Of a stretch of DNA of 32,187 nucleotides, positions 25,757 to 32,187 are shown piece by piece. Under the pieces are notes generated by a model, which was given only the letters and a program-made list of their open reading frames with translations, searched no databases and was not told where the DNA came from. This DNA comes from Pseudolabrys sp. (GTDB taxonomy: Bacteria; Pseudomonadota; Alphaproteobacteria; Rhizobiales; Xanthobacteraceae). Position numbers and translations under genes: made by a program. Location: positions 1 through 32,187 of the forward strand of contig JANLJK010000319.1 of assembly GCA_029255525.1 (NCBI GenBank). Direction: 5' to 3'. Positions within the stretch are counted from its first letter, which is position 1. Each line of letters opens with the position of its first letter.

Positions 25757-26305
25757 TCAACGCCTGCCGATCAATGCGGGGGTGTTGGCGTCCAGGATCC
25801 GCAGATTATTGATGATGGTCTGGCTCTTCGGATCGAGACGCAGCGCTTTGTTAAATTTGGCGCGCGCGGTCTTGAAGTCGCCGCGCGACATATACGAGAA
25901 GCCCTGGTTGTTGAGCACCTGCACACTCTCGCCGGACAGTCTGATCGCCATCGCATAAGCGCGGTCGGCGAGGTCGAAGCGCCGGACATGATCGTAGCTC
26001 GCTGCCAGTCCGATCCAGGCCTCGAAGTTTGCGGGATCTTTCTCGACGGTCGCGCGGAAATAGCGCTCGGCCAGCCCGTATTCGGTACGCTTGAAGTGCT
26101 GCAGGCCGAGGCGGAAAGTCTCGGTCGGCAGCACATCCGAGAAATCGATCGGGTCGGGTGGCGGCGTCGTGCCCACGATGTCCAACGGCGTGTCGGACAC
26201 CGCCGGCGCGTCACCCAGTGTTTGACATCCGGCAAGCGATACGGCCAGCAGACCGGCCCCAAGGCAGCGCGTGGCACGTGAACGAGCGAGCCTCACTGTC
26301 ATCAC
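25757..26305 (-). CDS. tadD: TPR lipoprotein, TadD-like (Tad pilus assembly)
   Basis: Lipobox LAVSLAGCQ; TPR repeats; located next to secretin and Tad genes. Confidence 0.78.
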   Translation of the reverse strand: MMTVRLARSRATRCLGAGLLAVSLAGCQTLGDAPAVSDTPLDIVGTTPPPDPIDFSDVLPTETFRLGLQHFKRTEYGLAERYFRATVEKDPANFEAWIGLAASYDHVRRFDLADRAYAMAIRLSGESVQVLNNQGFSYMSRGDFKTARAKFNKALRLDPKSQTIINNLRILDANTPALIGRR

Positions 26306-26344
26306 GTCACGTCTTTGCCGCAGTGTTGGTTCCGAGGCGTGGTG

Positions 26345-26725
26345 TCATCGCGCGGTGCTGCTCGCCGTCGACGACCCGCCGCTTCCGCTGCTGGAGAAGC
26401 CGCTGGTTTCGATTTGCACCGGCGCGATCGGTGGCGGCGCCAAGGGCAACTTGCTGACGTCGCGGTAGCGTTGGATGGCGCCGCTCATGCGTTCGCCGTT
26501 ACCGGGAATGCGCCGATTGCCGACGTAGCGCGGCCAGGGGTCGATCACATGCGTGGCGGCGTTGATGTCTTTGGCATCGCCGGCGCCGGGGAAGATCTTG
26601 TCGGTCCGCTGCAGGTAGGGCGCGGCGAAGTCGTAGATGAGCGGGTCGCCAGCAAAGGCGCTCGTAGTTGCGCACATTGCCGCGATCATTGCGAGGCCGC
26701 CGAAGGTCATTATTCTGCTGCGCAT
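26345..26725 (-). CDS. Small secreted hypothetical protein between tadD and cpaC
   Basis: Start at 26725 gives signal peptide MRSRIMTFGGLAMIAAMCATTSAFA and ~100 aa mature protein; 10 bp from cpaC stop. Confidence 0.65.
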   Translation of the reverse strand: MRSRIMTFGGLAMIAAMCATTSAFAGDPLIYDFAAPYLQRTDKIFPGAGDAKDINAATHVIDPWPRYVGNRRIPGNGERMSGAIQRYRDVSKLPLAPPPIAPVQIETSGFSSSGSGGSSTASSTAR

Positions 26726-26735
26726 GGGCAAGTCC

Positions 26736-28271
26736 TCACTTCGCGTCGGCTGGCATGATGTAGCCGGACGGCCCGCGCAGCGGGACGCCGACGGCGACGG
26801 TCTCCGGCTGCTTCTTGCGCACCTCGCTCTGCCCGAGCAGGAACAAATCGACGTCGTTGCCGGACAATTGCCCGTCGATCGGCGTCGCAATGCGCTGACC
26901 TGGCGCCGCCGGCTGGACCAAGTGCGGTGTCACGATCACGACCAGATCGGTTTCGTGCTGCTGATAGGAGGTGCTGCGAAACATCGCGCCCAGCACCGGC
27001 ACCGAGCCAAGCCAGGGCACCTGCGCGATGTTGCGCAAACCTTCGGTCTGCAACAGGCCCGCAATGGCAAAGCTCTGTCCGTCGCGCAGCTCGATGGTCG
27101 TTCGCGCTTCGCGCTTGGTCAGTGCCGGGATCTGGAAGCCGGAAACGACGACCGCATTGGTATAGTCGAGTTCGCTCACTGATGGCGTCAGGCGCAGATT
27201 GATAATGCCGTCGGCGGTGACGGTCGGCATGAAGGTGAGTTGCACGCCGAAAGGCTTGTACTCCACCGTGATCAGCGGGGTCGTGCTCGACGTGGATTGC
27301 ACGACCGGCACGGGCACTTCGCCGCCGGCGAGGAAGCTCGCCGTATCACCGGAGAGCGCGACCAGATCCGGCTCCGCGAGCCGGCGCACCAGGCCCTTGG
27401 TTTCAAGCGCGGTGATCAGAAGGTCGATCCTGGCATTGTTGTTATTGACCAGATTTGCAAGCGCGACGCCGAACGGCGCGCCGCTGGTGCTGCCGACGAA
27501 GGTCGATGCGGTCTGGAAGAGCGGCAGGCCGCCGGGCGTTGCGGTCGGGCTCTGGCCGACCTGGGTGGGGGCGCCCACCCCGGTGTTGAAGCCGCGGTTG
27601 CCGGCTCCGTTGGCGACGTACCAGTTGACCCCCAGATCGCGGCCCGCGTCGCGGCTGGCCTCCAGGAAGCGCACCTTCAGCATGACTTGCTGCGACGCTG
27701 ATACCCGCATCGCATTGACGACCGGGCTGTTCGGCGTCGTGGTCTTGGCGATCTGCATGGCGCGATCGGCGGTCACCGCGTCCCGGGCCTCACCGCTCAG
27801 CACCACCTGGCCATTGCTCGAGGTGACGCGGATGCCGCTGGTGCCTGTGCCGCCGCGGATCTGGGCGGCAAGGCTTTGCGTGTCGATCGTGACATCGACA
27901 TCGAGCACCGCGATCAGGTGCTTGTCCTGATCGAAAGCGGAAATGTTGGTGGTGCCGATCTTCTTGGCCTGGATGTAGATCACGCGGTCCGATAGCGCGA
28001 GCACATCCGCGATCTCGGGCGAGCCGATGACGGTGGAAGCGAAGGGCTGGTCGAGGCGCACCGTGAGCGACTTATTCTGCGCCACGGTGACGTGCCGCGT
28101 TGCTGCTTCCTCGATGACGATGCGTTGCGAGTTCTGGGCGCGGGGCGATGAGCGGGGTTCTGCGGCGTCCGCGTCCGGGGTGACTGCCATGCCGATCGGT
28201 GCAAGCACCGAGATCAACAGGAGGACACGCTTGAGCCCACGACGACCGACGCCTCGCGACAGACACACCAT
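26736..28271 (-). CDS. cpaC: Tad pilus secretin CpaC/RcpA
   Basis: Pilus assembly N-terminal domain (TVAQNKSLTVRLDQPFASTVIGSPEIADV), BON-like region, secretin domain (VPVPV...ITVEYKPFGVQLTFMPTV...VVIVTPHLVQPA). Confidence 0.93.
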   Translation of the reverse strand: MVCLSRGVGRRGLKRVLLLISVLAPIGMAVTPDADAAEPRSSPRAQNSQRIVIEEAATRHVTVAQNKSLTVRLDQPFASTVIGSPEIADVLALSDRVIYIQAKKIGTTNISAFDQDKHLIAVLDVDVTIDTQSLAAQIRGGTGTSGIRVTSSNGQVVLSGEARDAVTADRAMQIAKTTTPNSPVVNAMRVSASQQVMLKVRFLEASRDAGRDLGVNWYVANGAGNRGFNTGVGAPTQVGQSPTATPGGLPLFQTASTFVGSTSGAPFGVALANLVNNNNARIDLLITALETKGLVRRLAEPDLVALSGDTASFLAGGEVPVPVVQSTSSTTPLITVEYKPFGVQLTFMPTVTADGIINLRLTPSVSELDYTNAVVVSGFQIPALTKREARTTIELRDGQSFAIAGLLQTEGLRNIAQVPWLGSVPVLGAMFRSTSYQQHETDLVVIVTPHLVQPAAPGQRIATPIDGQLSGNDVDLFLLGQSEVRKKQPETVAVGVPLRGPSGYIMPADAK

Positions 28272-28609
28272 GCTCGCTTCCCCCGTAACGCAACGGAGCG
28301 AGTCGACGACCTTGACCGTGTCGGTTTGCGCCTGCTTGGCTTAATCCGCGGACGACAACCGGCCGCCCTGGGCCCGGCCTCGCTATCGCGTTTCCTGTCT
28401 CCTCTTGGAAACGTGCGGCTCATTATTCAAGCTTGCCGGAGTGCACGGCTAGCATAAGCATACTACCGGCCACTATTTTTCGTTTGCTCCACAGTATTTA
28501 CCGCGCCGTGCCGTTCGGATCGGCGCTGTCTCGCTTGATGGAGGTCAATCGCTCGCGGTGTCGCTGCGCCATAAAGCCATATGCGAACATGCTGTGATGG
28601 CGAGACCGA

Positions 28610-29890
28610 ATGCTGAGTCGATGGGTAAAATTGTACAGCCGGTTGTTGAAGCGCGAACGCGGTAGCGTCGCGATCCAGCTCGGGATGGCGATGACCGCCA
28701 TCGTCGGCATGGCGGGCCTCGGCGTTGAAATCACGTTTCTCGTCTACAAGCACCGTCAGATGCAGTCGGCGGCGGATTCGGCCGCGATGGCCGGCGTCAC
28801 GGCATTGTCGCGGGGCTATCCGGCCGATCTCTCAGTGGAGGCGCGCGCGGTGGCGGCCAGTGTCGGCTTCGTCAACGGCGTCGACAATGTGAACGTCACT
28901 GTCAACAATCCGCCGTTGAGCGGCAATCATGCCGGTGACAGCAATGCGGTCGAGGTGATCGTCAGTCAGCCTCAGGTTCTGAGCATGGTGACTGTGTTTC
29001 AGGCGAGTGGTTTGTTCGATGTCGGCGCGCGCGCGGTCGCCGCGCTCGGCGGTTCGGGCAGTGCGTGCGTCTTGCAGCTCCTCAATACCAGCATCACCGG
29101 CGTGGCCATGAGCAACGGTGCGGTCGTCAATCTCGTCAGTTGCGGCCTCGATGCCAATGCCAAGAGCTCGTCCGCGCTGTCGGTGACCGGCGGCGCTACT
29201 CTCAACACACGATTCGTCTCGGTGAGCGGTAGGACATCCGTCAGCAATGGCGGCACGATCAATGCGGCCGATGGCGTTAAGACCAACCAGGATCCGGTCA
29301 CCGACCCCTATGCCGCCGTGACGGCGCCGACCTTCTCGGGCTGTAACTATACCAACAAGTCTCTCGGCCACAGCAACAGCGGTCGCCAATACATCTCGCC
29401 CGGGGTCTATTGCAACGGTCTCAAGTTCACGAACGACGCCATCGTGACGATGAACTCCGGCGTCTACATCATCGATCGCGGCACGTTCGATGTCGGCGGC
29501 GCGGTGCAATTGAGCGGGACGGGAGTCGCGATCTATCTCACCAAGAGCACCGGCAGCAGCTACGCCAAGGTGAATATCGGCAATGGCGCGACGGTCTCGC
29601 TCAGTGCGCCGACCAGCGGCACCTATGCGGGTCTCGTCTTCTTCGGCGACCGAAAAGGCAGTACCAGCAATACGAGCACGTTCGGCGGTGGCGCCACGTT
29701 CAGTATTACAGGGGCGATCTATTTCCCTACCCAGACCGTCAGCTTCTCGAACGGCATTTCGAATCCGTCGGGCTGCACGCAATTGATCGCGGGCAAGATA
29801 ACGTTCTCCGGCGGCGCGCAGTTCAAGAACGATTGCGCCAACACCGGTGTCATCACCGTCGGCGGCTCGACAACCACCTTGGTGGAGTGA
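28610..29890 (+). CDS. tadG: TadG-like pilus-associated protein with repetitive Gly/Ser/Thr/Asn-rich C-terminal region
   Basis: ERGSVAIQLGMAMTAIVGMAGLGVEITFLVYKHRQMQSAADSAAMAGV typical TadE/G N-terminus; remainder β-helix-like. Confidence 0.75.
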   Translation: MLSRWVKLYSRLLKRERGSVAIQLGMAMTAIVGMAGLGVEITFLVYKHRQMQSAADSAAMAGVTALSRGYPADLSVEARAVAASVGFVNGVDNVNVTVNNPPLSGNHAGDSNAVEVIVSQPQVLSMVTVFQASGLFDVGARAVAALGGSGSACVLQLLNTSITGVAMSNGAVVNLVSCGLDANAKSSSALSVTGGATLNTRFVSVSGRTSVSNGGTINAADGVKTNQDPVTDPYAAVTAPTFSGCNYTNKSLGHSNSGRQYISPGVYCNGLKFTNDAIVTMNSGVYIIDRGTFDVGGAVQLSGTGVAIYLTKSTGSSYAKVNIGNGATVSLSAPTSGTYAGLVFFGDRKGSTSNTSTFGGGATFSITGAIYFPTQTVSFSNGISNPSGCTQLIAGKITFSGGAQFKNDCANTGVITVGGSTTTLVE

Positions 29891-30357
29891 TGAGAAGGAT
29901 CGTGCGCATCGTGCTCTTGCAGGCTTGGCGGCAGGGCTCGCGCGGCTCGGCCGCGATCGAGTTCGGCCTCGCTATTCCGCTGCTTCTGGCGCTGTTGATG
30001 GGCGTCGTGGAACTCGGTTTCGCCATGTATGAGGCCATGCAAGTCTACAGCGCGGCTGAAACCGGCGCTGCCTATGCAGTGAAGAACGGCTGGGACTCGG
30101 CCGGCATTTCATCGGCGGTCGTCTCGGCGACCGGCACCACGGGCATCACTGCTTCGCCGGCGCCCGAACAGTTCTGCGGTTGCCCGAGCGAAAGCGGCAT
30201 CCTGACGACGAGCTGCAGCGCCACCTGCACCGGTGGCAACGCTGCCGGCCAGTATGTGCGGGTCAGTGCCTCGCTCGCGCATGCGACGATCCTGCCTTTT
30301 CCGGCTCTGTCGCTGCCGACGACCTTTACGGCCAATTCCGTCGTGCGGTTGAACTAG
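29890..30357 (+). CDS. tadE: TadE-like pseudopilin
   Basis: ATG overlaps previous stop (gtgatg); GSRGSAAIEFGLAIPLLLALLMGVVELGFAMYEAMQVYSAAETGAAYA. Confidence 0.86.
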   Translation: MRRIVRIVLLQAWRQGSRGSAAIEFGLAIPLLLALLMGVVELGFAMYEAMQVYSAAETGAAYAVKNGWDSAGISSAVVSATGTTGITASPAPEQFCGCPSESGILTTSCSATCTGGNAAGQYVRVSASLAHATILPFPALSLPTTFTANSVVRLN

Positions 30358-30359
30358 CC

Positions 30360-30776
30360 ATGGCCGGCGCGCCCCTCGGACGTCTCTTGCGCGGTCAACG
30401 GGGCGCCGCGGCCATCGAATATGCGCTGATCCTGCCGATGATGCTGCTGTTCGTGATCGGCATTATCGATGTCGGGCGGCTGCTGTGGACCTACACGACA
30501 CTGACGCGCGCCACCGAGGCGGCGGCGCGCTGTGGCGCCATCAACACGACGGACTGCGGCACGACGGCGCAGATTCAGGCGCGTGCCGTGACGGAAGCGT
30601 GGGGGCTGACGATCGCCAACTCGGCTTTCACTGTGACCTTCCCCAGCTGTGGCGTGCAGGTCGTTGGCAGCTATGATTTCGCCTTCGCCATTCCCGCGCT
30701 CGCCGGCGCCACGCCGTTGGGCACGATCACGCTGACGGCAACCGCTTGTTATCCGGTCATGACGACGGCGAGCTGA
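30360..30776 (+). CDS. TadE-like pseudopilin
   Basis: GQRGAAAIEYALILPMMLLFVIGIIDVGRLLWTYTTLTRATEAAARCGA. Confidence 0.86.
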   Translation: MAGAPLGRLLRGQRGAAAIEYALILPMMLLFVIGIIDVGRLLWTYTTLTRATEAAARCGAINTTDCGTTAQIQARAVTEAWGLTIANSAFTVTFPSCGVQVVGSYDFAFAIPALAGATPLGTITLTATACYPVMTTAS

Positions 30777-30781
30777 TATTG

Positions 30782-31720
30782 CTAACGCTGCGCGAAGGCA
30801 TCGATCAGCCGCAAGGCGGCCGGGCCGCCGACGATCAGGAAGATGGTCGGCATCAGAAATAGGATGACCGGCAAGGTCAGATAGGCCGGCAGACGGTTGG
30901 CGCGCTCTTCCAGCTCGATCAGATAGTCGTTGCGCAATTCGGCCGCGACCACGCGCAACGCCTGCACCAGCGGTGTGCCGTAGCGTAAGGTTTGCGCCAA
31001 TGTGGTAACGACCGAGCGCACGCTCGGCACGTCGACGCGTTCGGCCATGTTGGTAAGTGCCATATCGCGGCTTGGCAGGATTCGCAGGTCGGCCAACAGG
31101 AGATTGAGCTCGTCGGCGAGCGCCGGTTGCGACCGCTGCAATTCCGTGACGACCCGGGTTAGTCCGTCTTCAAGCGACAATCCCGCCTCGACACAGACCA
31201 CCAACAGTTCGAGCGCATCCGGCAGGCCCGAGCGCACGGCTTTTTTGTGTTGGCGTGCGCCGTAGGAGATGAACAGCATCGGGACGAACCAACCGACGAT
31301 CGCGGCCATGGCGGCGATCAGAATTGGCAATATCGACGACGCCTGGAAGGCGGGAATTTCGCGCACCCAGAAGAATGTCGCGACACCGAGGATCAGCACG
31401 GTGGCGAGCCGGCCGATCATGAAGACGGTGAGGGCGCGCGCTGGCGGCAGGCCTAGTCCCGACAAGAGGCGGATGATTTCGCGCTGCGACGGCTCCGACA
31501 TGCCGCGCACCGGCATCCGTAGAATGGACTCGTCCGATGATGCCGCTTGTTCGCTGCCGCTGAGAATGGCGAGGCCGGGCTGCACCATGCCGACGCGACG
31601 GGCGAGTTGCTCGTCGCGCATGCGGGCGCCGGAAGCGATCAAGGCAAGCCCCCCCACGACGAGAGCGATCATGCCCAGGAGAGCGAGAAGGCTGGCTGGA
31701 ACACTCTGAAGGATCGACAT
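30782..31720 (-). CDS. tadC: Type II secretion F-family protein TadC
   Basis: LPDALELLVVCVEAGLSLEDGLTRVVTEL, LTNMAERVDVPSVRSVVTTLAQTLRYGTPLVQALRVVA, C-terminal LPVILFLMPTIFLIVGGPA. Confidence 0.92.
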   Translation of the reverse strand: MSILQSVPASLLALLGMIALVVGGLALIASGARMRDEQLARRVGMVQPGLAILSGSEQAASSDESILRMPVRGMSEPSQREIIRLLSGLGLPPARALTVFMIGRLATVLILGVATFFWVREIPAFQASSILPILIAAMAAIVGWFVPMLFISYGARQHKKAVRSGLPDALELLVVCVEAGLSLEDGLTRVVTELQRSQPALADELNLLLADLRILPSRDMALTNMAERVDVPSVRSVVTTLAQTLRYGTPLVQALRVVAAELRNDYLIELEERANRLPAYLTLPVILFLMPTIFLIVGGPAALRLIDAFAQR

Positions 31721-31732
31721 ACGCGGTCTCCT

Positions 31733-32187
31733 TCAGATGGTGGTGACGCTGCGCATCATTTGCCGCATCGTCAGGCCGGCGAGCGCCAGCCCGCCCGCCG
31801 CGATGATCAGGATAATGTGGCCGCGCGGATCGTTGATGAGGGGCAAGAGATAGTCGGGTTGAATCAGGAGCAGCGAGCCGACGATCAAGAAAGGCAGTCC
31901 GCTCAGCACATAGGCCGAGACCCGGATTTCCGCCGTGGTGGCGCCCGCCTTCAGCCGCACCGCGCGGCGGCGGCGGACAATGTCGGCCAGGATTTCCAGC
32001 GTGGCGGCGAGATTGCCGCCGGTGACGTGCTGCAGGACGATCGCGACGGTGAAGAAGCGAAAATCCGGCAGGCCGATACGCCGGCTGCTGACATCGAGCG
32101 CGTCCTCGATCGGCGTGCCGATTTCGATCTGGTTGGACAGGTCCACGAAGACCGTGCTGACCGGGGGCGGGGATTCCTTGCTGATCG
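31733..32187 (-). CDS. tadB: Type II secretion F-family protein TadB, N-terminal part beyond window
   Basis: IEIGTPIEDALDVSSRRIGLPDFRFFTVAIVLQHVTGGNLAATLEILADIVRRR; frame remains open to the window edge. Confidence 0.9.
   Translation of the reverse strand, partial: ISKESPPPVSTVFVDLSNQIEIGTPIEDALDVSSRRIGLPDFRFFTVAIVLQHVTGGNLAATLEILADIVRRRRAVRLKAGATTAEIRVSAYVLSGLPFLIVGSLLLIQPDYLLPLINDPRGHIILIIAAGGLALAGLTMRQMMRSVTTI

Noticed and set aside
20909-28470. Shared 9-mer tactaccgg upstream of the protease operon and in the cpaC/tadG divergent region
   Set aside because: A single 9-bp match over a 32-kb window is expected by chance at appreciable frequency; no further extension seen.

Overview
GC-rich alphaproteobacterial (probably Rhizobiales-like) chromosome segment with four blocks. 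(1) 1-4219: 3' part of an NAD-dependent formate dehydrogenase operon (fdsB end, fdsA, fdhD, fdsD). (2) 4289-20706: a catabolic island. One long minus-strand run encodes an AraC regulator, a three-subunit molybdenum hydroxylase (large subunit carries a C-terminal CoxG/SRPBCC-like domain), an acyl-CoA synthetase, an enoyl-CoA hydratase-family enzyme, a complete Liv-type ABC importer and an orphan TTT/Bug binding protein. Next to it are a UbiD-family decarboxylase (+) and a UbiX-family flavin prenyltransferase (-). The gene set matches the hmfABCDE + hmfFG furan-carboxylate (2-furoate / 2,5-furandicarboxylate) pathway, but with an ABC uptake system. (3) 20931-25729: a secreted-protease operon with an NlpC/P60-like protein and three trypsin-fold (S1) proteins, one of which has lost its catalytic serine motif. 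(4) 25757-32187: part of a Tad/Flp pilus locus (TadD, small secreted protein, CpaC secretin, divergent TadG-like and two TadE-like proteins, TadC, partial TadB). Several palindromic intergenic repeats are visible. No tRNA, rRNA, CRISPR array or transposase was seen. All family calls come from reading the translated sequences; no database search was run.
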